Source of the DNA: Dichetophora obliterata
Lineage: Eukaryota > Arthropoda > Insecta > Diptera > Sciomyzidae
Assembly (NCBI GenBank): GCA_963920525.1
Contig: OY986438.1
Span: 93,982,057-94,046,056 of the forward strand
Direction: 5' to 3'
DNA length: 64,000 nt
Shown: positions 34,508 through 47,158 of the stretch, in pieces
Numbering within the stretch: the first letter of the stretch is position 1
How the letters are laid out: the number at the start of each line of letters is the position of its first letter
The notes under the pieces: generated by a model
What the model saw: the letters and a program-made list of their open reading frames with translations, nothing else
The model's database searches: none
Told to the model about the DNA's origin: nothing
Made by a program: the position numbers and the translations under genes

Positions 34508-37500
34508 CAGGGAATCTGGAGGTGATCCCTTACAATGTAACATGTCTGACTGTCTCAACCTGGCGAGGCCAGCATAATCTTTGTGAAATCGCCTCAAGTC
34601 GACTCAAACCGCCACGTGGTGTTTCCTGGGCAACGTCAAAACTGACAAGCGTTAGTTTGGCGGCTAATCTGAGCGACGGGCCTCCTAGGCTTAAAATAGG
34701 TTGTGCGTCGGGTTTGAAGCCCACCCGTAAAAACCCATTTCAATGAAAACTAATAAGAATAGAAGAAAACTGATCCCCAAATCTGATGACTACTTCCGCA
34801 AACGAAAAACTGATAATGATTTACGGATATGCACCTGGAATGTCCGAACCCTTAATTGGGAAGGTGCCTCTATCCAACTGACTGATGTCTTGGAAAGATA
34901 TAAAGCTGATATCACTGCTATCTAAGAAATGCGATGGAAGGGAGAGGGTTGCATTCGGCATGCACCCTGTGATATCTACTACAGCGGCCATGCGGAGAAG
35001 CACGAGTTTGGATGCGGATTTGTAGTTGGCAAAAGACTACGGCCCCACGTCCTGCGATTCACACCTGTGAACGAACGACTTGCCATAATCCGCATCAAGG
35101 TTCAATTTTTTAATATAAGCCTAATATGTGCGCACGCTCCGACAGAAGACAAGGACGATGAGATCAAGGAAATTTTCTACGAGCGCCTTGAAAATGCTTA
35201 CTAGCGCTGCCCCCGTCACGACGCAAAAATCGTGCTTGGTGACTTCAACGCTAAGGTGGGCAAGGAAAATATTTTTGGTCCAACAGTCGGAAAGTTCAGC
35301 CTCCACGACAACACCTCCGATAACGGAATGAGACTGATTGACTTCGCCGCAGCACGAAACATGGTCGTAAGTAGCACTAGATTCAAGCATCTCAATATTC
35401 ATAAAGCCACCTGGATGTCCCCTGATCAAAAAACCAAAAATCAAATTGATCACGTTTCGATCGACGGAAGGCACTCTTCCAGTGTATTGGATGTACGCAC
35501 GATCCGTGGTGCAAACATTGACTCGGATCACTATCTTGTTGCAGCCAAGATCCGTCGCGTCTGTGCGCAGCTTAGAATACACGCAACCCTACACAGAGAA
35601 AGCTAGACGTCGACATGCTGCAATCGAAACAGACAGACGATGCTTTCGCCACTCGACTCTCACTCCTGCTTCAAAGCACTCCTCCAATCGATGATATATG
35701 AGCGCAGTGGACACACATTTCCAACTCCATGCGTGCGGCTGCTGAAGAGGTGATTGGCTACCACCGCCCTCACCGAAACCAGTGGTACGACCAGGAGTGT
35801 CACGACGCCACTGCAGACAAAAGACGCCGCCTACAAATCCACCCTGCAGTCGGTTGTAGCGCGCGCTGCTAAAGAGCGATACAAAGAAAAGAGGAGGGAA
35901 AAGAGACGTATTTTCAGCCGAAAAAAAGAGAGGCAGAAAAGCGCGAGCAGGAGAAGATTGAGATGTATGGTGACAGGAATGAGGCCCGAAAATTTTTCCA
36001 AAAAATAAGACGCCTTGCCGATGGTTTTAAAACCGGGGCCTCTTCCTACAAGGATGAAAACGGGAATCTAGTGAAATATGTCCAGAATACACTGCTTCCA
36101 AATGGCGAAGCTTACAACAATCCCGCTAGTAGAGATGATATCCCAGAAACCCTAATTGCGGATGACTGCGTCGAGCTTCCGCTGCCCGACTATGATTAAG
36201 TTCTGACAGCTATAGATCGGCTTAAAAATAACAAAGCCGCGGGAGCTAATGGCTTACCGTCTGAGCTGTTTAAGAACGGAGGCGAAGTTCTATTTAATTG
36301 CATTCATGAGCTTCTATGCAGAATATGGTCGGAAGAATGCATTCCGAACGATTGGAATCTCAGTGTGCTCTGCCCAATCCACAAGAAAGGCGATCCCACT
36401 ATCTGTGCCAATTACCGTGGGATAAGCCTTCTTAATATCGCATATAAGTCCTGTTGAGCGTTTTATGTGAAAGATTGAAGCCCATTGTGAACGAACTGAT
36501 CGGACCTATTCAGTGTGGTTTCAGACCTGGAAAGTCCACCATCGACCAGATTTTCACGCTACGACAAATCTTGGAGAAGACTCAAGAAAAACAAGTCGAC
36601 ACCCACCATCTTTTTGTCGACTACAAAGCCGCCTTCGACAGCCCAATAAGCAAGCACCTGTACTCCACCATGTCTGAATTTGGTATTCCTGCAAAACTAA
36701 TACAACTTTGCAGGATGACACTGAGCAACACCAGCAGCGCAGTTAAAATCGGGAAGGACCTCTCCCAACCATTTGTTACCAAAGGAGGTTTCAGACAAGG
36801 TGATTCCTTATCGTGCGACTTTTTCAACTTAATGATGGAAAAGATCATCCGAGCTGCTGATCTGAGACGTAGTGGAACAATATTCTACAAGAGTGTTATG
36901 CTGCTTGCGTATGCTGATGACATCGATATCATTGGCCATAATACGCGCGAAGTCAGTGCAGTATTTTCCAGATTAGAAAGAGAGTCAAGTCGAATGGGTC
37001 TGGCAGTGAATGCAGATAAGACGAAATACTTGATGTCAACAAACAAACAGTCCCAGCGTCTTGGAACCCACGTTACAGTTGACAATACCTCCTTCGAGGT
37101 TGTGAAGGACTTCGTTTACCTGGGATCCAGCATAAACTCAACCAACGACATCAGCATTGAGATCAAACGAAGAATAACTCTTGCCAACAGGTGTTACTTT
37201 GGGCTCAGTAGGCAATTGAGAAGCAAAGCCCTCTCTCGACGAACGAAAATCACGCTCTATAAATCGCTCAACATGCCCGTCCTACTTTATGCATCACAAA
37301 CCTGGACGCTGAGCAGTTTAGATGAAAAGACTTTAGGAGCATTCGAGAGAAAGATTCTTCGTAAGATCGACGGACCAATCTGCGTCAATGGCGAGTACCG
37401 AATACGATGGAATGATGAACTGTATGAGCTGTACGCTGACATCGACATAGTCAAGCGCTTTAAAATCGAGCGGCTTCGCTGGCTTGGTCATGTTCAGCGC

Positions 37501-37727
37501 ATGAAAGACGATGCTCCAGTGAAAAAACATTCGATTCGATACCCAGCGGCGGTCAACGCAGAAGAGGACGACCGCATCTTCGTTTGAAAGACCAAGTAGA
37601 GGACATCCTGAAGAAGCTTGGAATTTCCTACTGGCGCCAGCAAGCGAAAGACAGAAATGGCTGCCCCAAATTCTTAGATGAGGCCAAGACCGACATACGG
37701 TTGTAGCGCCAACTAAGTAAGTAAGTA
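34508..37727 (+). mobile_element. RTE-type LINE, near full length (3220 bp)
   Basis: Flanked by an 11-bp perfect duplication ATAACATTATT (34497-34507, 37728-37738). The 3' end is a (TAAG)n run, as in many RTE elements. Single endonuclease-RT reading of the RTE clade. It lies 41 bp beyond the Harbinger element. Confidence 0.92.
34743..37650 (+). pseudogene. RTE endonuclease-reverse transcriptase, broken
   Basis: Endonuclease: RICTWNVRTLNWEG, HEFGCGFVVGKRL, LGDFNAKVGKEN, GANIDSDHYLVAAK. RT: ANYRGISLLNIAYKS, IQCGFRPGKSTIDQIFTL, HHLFVDYKAAFDSP, FRQGDSLSCDFFNLM and intact LLAYADDIDIIG near 36905. C-terminal RLRWLGHVQRM with the usual ending. Damage: TAA at 34923-34925, TAG at 35202-35204, frame changes near 35600, 35750, 35960, 36200, 36455 and 37560. 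The RT domain itself (36454-37587) is one long open frame, so decay is moderate. Confidence 0.92.
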
Positions 37728-37738
37728 ATAACATTATT

Positions 37739-38150
37739 TAATGCAATACAAGTACATTTAAAAGTTTCCTTAAATAATTTCTGGTTTGTAAAAATTGGAA
37801 TATCTTATTTTATTTATTTTATAAGAATTTCTGATGTGTTACTTATGTTGTTGTGGTTGTGGTGGTTAACATTTTAGATTTTTGCTGATATATTTTCAGC
37901 TTGTTTCTGTAACAATTTCAGTAGCCATGCTTTGTTAGTGGAAGACTTCCAGCAGACTGTTGGACTCCATTATAATAACATAAGCATAAAGGCTAAAGTA
38001 AAGCAAAAATACTACAACAAATGTAAAAATACGAAATGGGAGAAAAACTGAGAAATTGACACATAAAATATCATCGCTTCTGTGGTGCAGTGCGCTAGTG
38101 CGCGCTTGCACAGGTATCACAAAGATTTCTGATTTATAGTGATTTTTTCC
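37739..38150. other. No gene recognised
   Basis: Short open frames only; a small (TTG)n-like patch near 37850. Nothing supportable. Confidence 0.35.
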
Positions 38151-38159
38151 TTTTCATAT

Positions 38160-38395
38160 TGAAAAAACGTTTTTGTTGTTTCTTTGGAAAGATTCGTTAG
38201 AACAATTAATTTTTCTAACTTTGACCTAAAGCTCAATAAACGATTTTAAGCTGTCAAACAACTAGAATTTGTATTTAAAATCAAGTATGATTTAAACTAT
38301 CAAACATTTATATTTTGTATTTAAATCATATAAAATCAACATAATAAATAACAAGGCCATTTAGAAAAAACTTTAATTAAATTAAATAATTTTTA
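38160..38395. repeat. Dispersed repeat, copy 3 of 3
   Basis: Matches 1925-2085 on the same strand and 18275-18480 on the opposite strand, including 'cgattttaagctgtcaaaca'. Confidence 0.75.
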
Positions 38396-38891
38396 ACTTT
38401 TTACGGTATCGCTACACCCAAAAAAATACTGTAGTAAAAATAAATAAAAATGTATTGAAACCAAATGTAAATTAGAACTCACCGTCCAAATAAAAATGTA
38501 ATTTTTTTAATAATTTCAATTATTTACTTTTACAACATATTTTTTAACTACAGAAAATAAATACATTTAATTAAAATTAAATGTTTTTCATTTATTAATT
38601 AAAAACTGCAAAACGTTTTCTGCCACAGTTTTACTAACACTGTAGTAAATTTTACTACACATGTATTTAATCGAAATGTTGAATATGAAATTTTTTTATG
38701 CAGTAATTTAAAATTATTTTTACTACACATGTAGAAATTTTTCCTACATATAGTAATTTTTACTACATGTACACCAAAAAATAAATCCTGTATACTTAAA
38801 TGAAACATTGTTGTTCTTCCATTTTTCTATTTTTATTTTTGTAAAACATATACTCAAAATAAATAAATCAATAAAATGCCAACCTTTATGT

Positions 38892-39052
38892 TGTATAATA
38901 ACTGCCTATTTACATACATGAAATTTCTGTTTGTTTCTTTAATTAAATATATTAAAACGATTCGTGATTGAATTTAAATAAATATTAAAAACATTAAAAT
39001 CAAATAAAATACTGTATCTTAGTGTTATTCTTTTTAGGTTTGTCGCCTTACA
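38892..39052 (+). repeat. 5' LTR of the BEL/Pao element (probably truncated)
   Basis: Near-identical to 44482-44642. Starts TGT and ends ACA. Upstream sequence does not match what precedes the 3' copy. Confidence 0.8.
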
Positions 39053-39269
39053 TTCGTTTACTGCATATTGATGCTCGCGTTTGTTGTTGTAAAATAACGG
39101 ACATTTGCATGGAATTTTCCTATGAACTATTGCTGTCGCTGTTTTGCTTTGTTGTGTTTCGTGGACAGTTCGTTAAAAATTTGAAAGAAAAAGTGACGCG
39201 TCGATGGTGAGAAGATACTTTTGTATTATTCGAGAATAAAGTAGAACGTTTTTGGTTGAATTGTTAAAT

Positions 39270-40350
39270 ATGGCAGAAGCTAACGCTGAAAGTCTTGCTG
39301 CAATACTCGCGGGCTTAAATGCTTTAAAAACATCAGTGGCTTTGTTGCAAAATAGTACCTCAGAAAGCCAGCGTGATATCGAAAGACTACGCAACCAAAT
39401 GGAGTCCATGCCAAACCCGTCAGTTGCTATGGACGTGGATCATCAACACCAATAGAAGAATCAGTTCAGACGATGCTGCCGGTGGTGAGTGATTCTATGT
39501 ACAAGTTGTATGATCTTCCAACATTTTCAGGCAATGCAGAAGATTGGCCTTTATTTGTAGCAAACTTCAATGACAAAACCGAAACATTTCGATACAGTCA
39601 CCGTCAAAATCTCATGCGTCTGCATAAATGTTTGCTTGGCCCAGCTAGGGAGGCAGTCACTTCGATGCTAATTTTTCCACAAGATGTTCCTAAAGCTATT
39701 GAAGAGCTAGAGTTTCGCTTTGGACGCCCTGACTTGATAGTACGATAGCAACTTAGTAAGATACAGCAGTTGCCAGACATAAATGAAAAAAATTTATTGC
39801 AAATTGTTGCGTTTTCTACAAAAGTGAGGAATATTGTCGCATTCATTACGTCAGCAAACTGCAAGCAACATTTATCCAACACAAACTTATTGGAACAATT
39901 AGTATCAAAGCTACCAGGAAGTAAACAATTTGATTGGGCAAAACACTCTGTGTCGATCAGGCCTTTTCCTACATTTGCTGACTTTTCGTCTTGGCTTAGT
40001 AATCTGGCGAAAATTTTAAGTCTGATGCCGCCGTCAGGACCAGTCACTTCGAAAAATTATGCGTCGATTTCGGGTCCAGCCATCCAAACCAGAGGAACAG
40101 CACAACCGCAACAGCCAAAACGAGTCATGCACATGAGTGATATGGAGCAGAAAAACAACTTTAAATGCTATCAGTGTGGAGAAGGACACTCTATTTCACA
40201 GTGTAAGATTTTTAATTCATCTTTGTCTGTTCCTGCTCGGTGGGAAAGCGTCAAGACCTTACAACTTTGCTTCTCATACTTGCGCAAAGGCCATAACACT
40301 GGAACGTGTCGAGTAAGAAAATTCTGTGGGGTTGATGGTTGTCGTCGATA
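39270..40350 (+). pseudogene. BEL/Pao gag region, broken
   Basis: Begins at ATG 39270 with MAEANAESLAAILAGLNALK and stops at TAG 39453. A second frame (39473-39748) carries LPTFSGNAEDWPLFVANF, the usual gag core, ending at TAG 39746. The long frame from 39770 continues gag (LLEQLVSKLPGSKQFDW) into zinc knuckles starting CYQCGEGHSISQCKIF and CFSYLRKGHNTGTCRV. Two stops separate what should be one reading. Confidence 0.88.
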
Positions 40351-42777
40351 TCATCACAAAAGCCTTCATGAAACAGACAGCAGCCAATCAGTGCAACTAA
40401 GAACGAACAGCAATTTGGAGCGTTCAGAAGCGGGAAGCAGTACAGTTCATCCAGTATTAAATTGTAACAGTACACCTGTCAGTAGCAGTCAATTATTTAA
40501 AGTATTGCCAGTAGCTTTATATGGCCCAAATGGAAAAGTGAACATTTTTGCAATGTTTGATGAAGGTTCGGCTATCTCTATGTTAGAAGAAAATGTAGCG
40601 ATTCAATTAGGTGTCAAAGGCCAGCACCAGCCATTAGTTCTCCAGTGGTTCGGCGAGAAAACATCGACAGAGAATTCTACACGAGTGAAAAATGTTCACA
40701 CAATTAGTAATTTAAATCTGCCATGCCAATCATTTTCTAAGAAAAACATCAAATATTTAGAATTTGTGCCAATCAACGACTATGCCAACGTCAAACCTAC
40801 CCTACTGTTGGGCTTAGATCATGCCTTCTTAGCAGCCACTTCAACAATTGTACAAGCTGATAAAGCCAGTCCAATCGCCGCCAGGACTAAGCTAGGTTGG
40901 GTTACATATGGCCCGACGAATATTATTGACCAGTCACAACCGATAGTGCTTCATGTGCATCAGAAATCAGAAGATGAATTACACAAGTTGGTTGATGATT
41001 ACTTTTCAACAGAAAATTTTGGTGTTAACAATCAAATGTTATTGGAATCAGAAGACAACAAAAAGGCTTTAAGCATAATGAATGAAACAGTTCAACGAAA
41101 AGGCCAATATTTTGAGATAGGTTTGCTTTGGAGAAATTATCCACCAACATTCCCAATGAGTCTAGAAATGGCAACGAAAAGGTTGTGCTCGATTGAAAGG
41201 AAAATGAAGAAAGATAAGCAATTTGCTGAAAAATACCATAATGAGATGGATAAATATTTACAAAAAGGGTATGCAAGAAAACTTTCAAAACAAGAATTGT
41301 GCAACGTTTCTCCGACCGTTTGGTACTTGCCACATTTTGCTGTCTATAGCCCGCACAAACCAGAAAAGCTCAGAATAGTTTTTGACGCCGCCGCTGCCGT
41401 ATCAGGTACTGCTCTTAACTCAGTTCTGCTTAAAGGGCCAGAATAAGCAAAATCATTGATAGCAATTTTATTGAAGTTTCGAGAAGGAAAGGTTGGTGTA
41501 GCTGCAGATATTCGCGAAATGTTTTCGCAGGTTAAAATTCGCCCGGTGGACCAGCATGCGCAGCATTTTCTATGGAGAAACAATGAAAGTTCTGAAATTG
41601 AACACTACGCAATGTCTTCAATGATTTTCGGGGCCATATGTTCAAAATGTTGTGCAGAATTTATTAAAAATCGCAATGCTGAAGAATTTCGAAATCAATA
41701 TCCTGATGCTGTCACTGCTATCATAGAAAGCATTATGTCGATGATTTTGTGTGTAGTTTCGACAACGTGGAATAAGCAATCAAAATTGGTCAACAAGTCG
41801 GCAACATTCACTTAAAAGCAGGGTTTGATTTGAGGAATTTTATTTCAAGTCATCAAATGGTTGAAACAGTTTTGAACAAAGAAGCTGTAAGTGATGATAC
41901 AAACTCCGTAAATATGGAGAGTCAACAGTAGAAAAGGTTCTCGGTATGTATTGGGATACAGCCAGCGACACATTCCGTTTTCAAACGAAATTTCATAGAA
42001 TTCCAAGCCAAGTTTTACAAGGAGTCCGGCCGCCAACAAAAAGAGAACTTCTAGGAATAGTTATGGCAGTATTTGATCCATACGGACTCTTAGCAGATTT
42101 TTTGTGTTATTCGAAGGTTTTAGTCAAAGAAACGTGGAGATGCAAGTTGCAGTTGTATCCCAGCTGACATTCATAAAAAATGGATTACCTGGTGGAAAGA
42201 ATTTCAAAAGGTTTGCGAGTTTAAAATTCATCGATGCTACTCACAAAACCTTCATAAATGCAGAAGCGTGGAACTTCATGTTTTCGTCGATGCAAGCCAG
42301 ATAGACTTTGCCGCAGTTGGGTACTTACGAATTGTATACAAGAATGGTATCGACGTTGCATTTGTTGCAGGAAAGTCTCGCAGTGCACCCAAAAAACTAA
42401 TGTCCATACCTAGACTAGAGCTACAAGCTGTAGTTCTTGGTATTCGCCTATTCAAGATGATCCGAAGTTGCCATGAAATTAAATTTTCAAATATTCGTTT
42501 TTGGAGTGACTCTCGTACTGTGCTGTACTGGATAAATTCTTCTGAGCGAAAATATAAAGCCTTTGTTGGACACCGTATTGCAGAAATATTAAATTCATCT
42601 CATCAGTCACAATGGTATTGGGTACCAACAAACCAAAACACAGCTGACTTCGCAACTCGCCCTATATTTCCGCCGAAATATGAAGTAAGCAGCAAGTGGA
42701 TCAGAGGTCCAGAATTTCTACAATGTCCAGAACAACAACGGCCAAAATCACCGTCCAGTTTGTCACCAGAAAATTAA
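40350..42777 (+). pseudogene. BEL/Pao protease, reverse transcriptase and RNase H, broken
   Basis: The aspartic protease site reads AMFDEGSAISML (about 40550). A TAA at 41444 interrupts the RT. After it, VGVAADIREMFSQVKIRP is in frame, but a one-base loss just before 41731 puts the YVDD catalytic box in a different frame, and further stops follow near 41775 and 41930. The RNase H part (42268-42777) retains HVFVDASQIDFAAV, SIPRLELQAVVLG, RFWSDSRTVLYWI and VPTNQNTADFATR. Not functional. Confidence 0.9.
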
Positions 42778-42825
42778 GATGAAGAAGTAAAAACTTGTCA
42801 TATCATTCAACTTCAGGCAAGTAAT

Positions 42826-44385
42826 TTGAATCTTATTCAATTTAACCATTTTTCGTCATATCTAAAGTTAAAAAGAACTATGGCTTGGGTTCTGCGAGCA
42901 AGCAAAATTTTTCTAAAACAATTTAATTTGCAATTTACAAGCTATAATCTCACTGCCTCGGAAATAAATACTGCCGAAAAATTTATATGTAAAATAGTTC
43001 AAAGGGACTATTTCGCCGATGAGATAAATGCTTTAAAAACCTCACAACAAATTTCAAAGGGGAGCCAAATTTATAAACTTACACCGTATTTAGATCAAGA
43101 TGGTCTGCTTAGAGTATATGGACGTATCGACGAAGCTGTTTATCTGCCGTTTGACGCAAGACGTCCTATATTAATGCCAAAGAAACACATTGTCACAGAT
43201 TTATTAATTCGCCATTATCATGAGAGACAACACCATCAAAATATTGCAGTCACTTTGAATGAAATTCGTCAAAAATTTTGGGTTCCCGACATTAAAAGAG
43301 TTCTCAAAAAGATTCAGCGATCCTGTATAGAATGCAAAATAGCTAAAGCAAATCCAGATCCACCATTAATGGGACAGCTTCCAGAAGACTTAGTCACTCC
43401 TTTTGTCCGTCCTTTCACATATACTGGAGTTGATCTCTTCGGACCCTTCACTGTCACTATAGGCCGTCGCCATGAAAAAAGATGGGCTGTCATATTTACT
43501 TGTTTGACAGTCAGAGCTGCTCACCTAGAATTAGCGGAAAATTTGTCAACTGATGCCTTTATTGTATGTCTGCGAAATTTTATCAACCGTCGGGGTACAC
43601 CTATCCGTTTGCGTAGTGACAATGGCACTAATTTTATAGGAGCGCAGAAAGAATTGAAGAGTGCTGACCGTTTACTTGATATCGATCGTTTAACCAATGA
43701 AGCCGCTAACAGACACATCGAATGGATTTTTAATTGCCCAGCAAATCCTAGTTCTGGTGGTTGCTGGGAACGTTTGATTCGTATTGTCAAAGCTGTATTA
43801 AACAAGACTTTTCGACAGGTTGCCCCTAGGGTTGAAACACTTCAAAGCGTGTTAATCGAAGCAGAAAATATAATCAATTCACGGCCACTCACAGACATTC
43901 CATTGTCATCTGAAGATGATGAGCCTCTTACACCCAATCATTTTTTATTAGGTTGCGTAAACTCTACACAAACGCCATATCCAGACGATGAAAAATTTTG
44001 CCTTAAAAAACAGTGGAGAATAGCCCAAAACTTGAAGGATCTTTTCTGGAAACGATGGACAATCGAGTATCTACCCCAACTTATTTGCAGATCAAAATGG
44101 CATAAAGTTGTACAACCTCTAAAAATCAATGACCTGGTGATTATTTGTGATCCGAGTCAGCCACGCAGCCGTTGGGAGAAGGGACGCATTTCAAAGGTTT
44201 TTAAGGCCAAAGATAATCAAGTACGATTTGCTGAAGTTCGAACATCTCATGGAGTAGTTCGTCGCCCAGCGTCTAGACTAGGCGTTCTAATGATTGATGG
44301 TGAATCTCAGAGAGATTCACGGGGGTGGAGTGTTGAGCTACCCTGTATTTCAACTATTGCATCATCTTTTGTTTTCTTCTTTTAA
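42826..44385 (+). pseudogene. BEL/Pao integrase, long open frame
   Basis: A 519-codon open frame separated from RNase H by a TAA at 42775. Zinc-binding H-H-C-C region (LIRHYHERQHHQN ... CIECKIAK), then the catalytic D,D35E core: YTGVDLFGPF, RLRSDNGTNFIGAQ and NPSSGGCWERLIRI. The C-terminal WRIAQNLKDLFWKRWTIEY and a chromodomain-like tail follow. Catalytic residues look intact, but the reading is cut off from the rest of pol. Confidence 0.9.
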
Positions 44386-44642
44386 CTGTTCTGCAACTTC
44401 ACTTTAACTTGCTACAGTTAGTTGCGAAAGCATTAAAAAACTATGCAGTAACAATCGGAGTTTGAGTTTATTATTTTGCTTTGTATAATAACTGCCTATT
44501 TACATACATGAAATTTCTGTTTGTTTCTTTAATTAAATATATTAAAACGGTTCGTGATTGAATTTAAATAAATATTAAAAACATTAAAATCAAATAAAAT
44601 ACAGTATCTTAGTGTTATTCTTTTTCGGTTTGTCGCCTTACA
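44330..44642 (+). repeat. 3' LTR of the BEL/Pao element
   Basis: The last 161 bp are shared with the 5' copy. The start at 44330 is inferred from the purine tract followed by TGTTGAGC. Confidence 0.6.
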
Positions 44643-45000
44643 CTTTAAATTAGTAATGGTATTCAGTAAAATTTGTTAAGTCCTGCTAAACTGCTAAATT
44701 TAGCAGCTGTTGATGTGAACGCACCTGCTAAGACATTTAACAATCAAATGCTAAACTGATAATCAAAATCAGCTGACAGACTTATACAGCTAAAAATGTT
44801 TTGTTTTAATAACTCATATAACCAGTACTCAGAAACAAAAAATGTATTTTGATTTTTTATATTACAGTGCGTTAACAGTTTTCAACACAGATTCATCACT
44901 ACACTCAATAAGTTTGACGTTTCCCATTTAACAAATTGTGTCTGCTAAACAAAAACACGATGCTGAGCTTGTTAACTTGCTTCTTAAGTTAATTCTTTTC
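44643..45000. other. Non-coding DNA between LTR element and fem-1 fragment
   Basis: AT-rich, part of the DNA element's interior or of the captured segment. No open frame with motifs. Confidence 0.35.
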
Positions 45001-45885
45001 CTATACAAAATTTTGACAGGACTTAACAAATTTGTGCGTTCGCGCTATGCCTATGAGCAGATAAATAAAGTGAGCAACGCATTTGAGTACACGATCAAAG
45101 ATCTGCTGTTTGCGATAGACAGGGCGTACTTGTAGTAATTCCTGAGCTTCGGAAATTGTCTCAGTTAGTAGAGAAAAAAACACCCATAACATCGTCAAAT
45201 AGCGGAACATTCTCTTGATTATTTGGATTGTATTCGTTTTTCTGCAGTTCACTCTGTTCTATAACCACTAAAACTTTCATGTAGATCAAGCATAAGGCGC
45301 ACCAGAGCCTGTGCTGCAAAACATGTGTCTGTGTACATAATGGAACAGTGTTTGACGAGTACATAGAGCAATAGGCGCCATAGATCAGGCGCAAGGAATC
45401 AGCATAGGATGCACCACGAAACATAAGGCGAAATAACATATCCTTGTGTTTTTCTATAACATAAAAATAATTTAAAGTTCAAGATTTTTATCATATTATT
45501 TTATATAGCAACCAATGTAGGGTGAATGTGAAGCACGTATATGCAGAGATAAACGCCAATGTAACATAGCTACTTTGGTCTAGTTATGTTCATCAAGAAA
45601 AGTGCAACCTGTGGAAAAGCATTTGTTGCATTTGTTGCTATTTTATATTTGAAATATTACTTTATCATTAAAAGGAGGCTTATTTACCAATCAGCTCATG
45701 TGCCTCTGCAATTTGAAATGCTGGATATTCCAGATGAGTTTTCAAATAATCAAATATTTGATGAGCTCTCTTAAGACAAGCTGTTCGTAATGCATGGTCA
45801 CCATATCGACTTTTGGCATAGGGATTTCCGCCGTTAGCAAGTAGTAATATTGCATTTGTTGCGATTTTTTTTTGCTGCTGCCGCC
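45000..45885 (-). pseudogene. fem-1 gene fragment, introns retained
   Basis: The minus strand reads parts of a FEM1 protein, the ankyrin-repeat substrate receptor of a CUL2 ubiquitin ligase. The first piece (45885-45690) gives ILLLANGGNPYAKSRYGD, ALRTACLKRAHQIFDYLK, then AEAHELIG, and meets a GT...AG intron ending CCACAG before a TFLDEHN-like word. A second intron-like acceptor (TTATAG) precedes KHKDMLFRLMFRGASYADSL (45439 down). Then NVPLFDDVMGVFFS and, after a frameshift in a T run near 45172, LTETISEAQELLQVRPVYRK and FDRVLKCVAHFIYLLI. Intron borders show it came from genomic DNA, not mRNA. The homology call rests on recalled FEM1 layout. Confidence 0.75.
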
Positions 45886-45899
45886 GTTTGTTCTGTATT

Positions 45900-46275
45900 G
45901 CTCCAAAATTTTTCTGATTAAAATTTTATAATGAAAAAATATAAAGTAAAAAACAAAGATTGCTTTTATTATAAAAAATTAAAGTATTTTTGTATTAAAA
46001 AAAATACATTTCAAGAAGAATACTTACCACAGTTCTTCATCACGAATCTTTGATAGTTATTTTAGTTTAAATAAATCTAATTGGTATTAATTACATATTA
46101 TGCGGTTTATTTGAATGTAGATATTCTTTATAAAATAAATGTATGTAAACAACAACTTACTACATGCAACTACTTCGTGTAGTATTAATTATTTAAATGT
46201 AAATTCAGTAAAAATGTATTGAATAACTACATGTGTATTTAAAAATAAATAAAACTACATATATATGAAGTTATA
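45900..46275. other. Interior of DNA element copy 1
   Basis: Matches 47713-47984 of copy 2 ('agattgcttttatt', 'cttcatcacgaatctttgat', 'acttactacatgcaactact'). No gene. Confidence 0.7.
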
Positions 46276-47158
46276 GTGTTTCAAATTATGGTTCACTAAA
46301 TGTTTTTTATAAAATTTTATTCTACATTAAATAAATTCTAATTACATAAAAATAAACTAATTTTACAGATTATAATTAAAGAACAAGTTAAAAGACGAAA
46401 TTGAAAGATTTACACTTGACGTAGCCGCGCCGATAAAAAGACTGACTACGGTAGCATGGACCATAGCCCATGCCACCACAAAATATTCAACGCCCGCTGC
46501 ACGATAAAAAATAGCGCGGCGGCGCAACCCATCGATAGCACAATTATTATTGCTGTATTGGTTGCCATACTTAAAATAACCAATTAAACATTGGTTCGCT
46601 AAATGTTCGCACATTTATATTTGTGTGCCGCGTCATCAGCGCTAACAACGCGAACACACCAATTGGTCGCCGTCACACATACCGCTTAAACAGACTGCGC
46701 TTCTGCCTGTATGCTGGTTAGCTACTCCAGCACACACACACAAACGCCAAGCGAGCTGCAGCCAACGCTTGTTGTTGTACAACAAACTAAAGCTGCCGTC
46801 GCTTACTCATGTCGTCAGTAATTTGTCACAAGTAAAAACTTCAGCATAAACAATAATTGCTGACTGAATGACGAACCGCCAGAAGGGCAGTGAGTCAATA
46901 CATGTGACGACGAGCGACCAACCTAAACGGCTCAAATGACCGTTCATTTAAAAGTCATAATGTTGCTTGCCAATATAAACAAAGAAAGGCAGCAATGACT
47001 TATGCCATGGAATTCGCTTGGCTTAGCGTTTTAGCGATAAGCCAAGCTGCAAGTTTGTAAGCTAATCTATCGATGGGTTAGGTTGCGACAAAGTGTCGCC
47101 AAGGCTAGAAGAGCAAAGTCAGGGGCGTGGGGGAACAGAGGGTTCCGCCACAAAGTAA
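46276..47158. other. GC-richer segment absent from DNA element copy 2
   Basis: Copy 2 runs directly from the equivalent of 46275 to that of 47159. The extra ~880 bp has many CA/GC-rich words and an 83-residue minus-strand open frame (46363-46614) with a possible membrane segment (VEYFVVAWAMVHATVVSLFI) but no known family. It may be a second captured host segment. Confidence 0.45.

Larger units (their letters stand above)
38892..44642 (+). mobile_element. BEL/Pao LTR retrotransposon, defective
   Basis: 161-bp repeats at 38892-39052 and 44482-44642 (tgtataataactgcc ... cgccttaca) differ at only three or four sites. Between them are gag, protease, RT, RNase H and integrase in BEL/Pao order. The 3' LTR probably starts earlier, at 44330, where a purine tract (gggggtggag) precedes TGTTGAGC. 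If so, the 5' LTR has lost its first ~150 bp, which would explain why no target duplication is found. Confidence 0.88.

Noticed and set aside
35121..35582. Minus-strand 153-residue frame
   Set aside because: Shadow of the RTE endonuclease on the plus strand.
45586..45774. Plus-strand 62-residue ORF
   Set aside because: It lies opposite the fem-1 ankyrin piece and intron and has no motif.
46363..46614. 83-residue minus-strand ORF as a membrane-protein gene
   Set aside because: One hydrophobic stretch only, no family match that I can recall, and it lies inside a transposon-borne segment.
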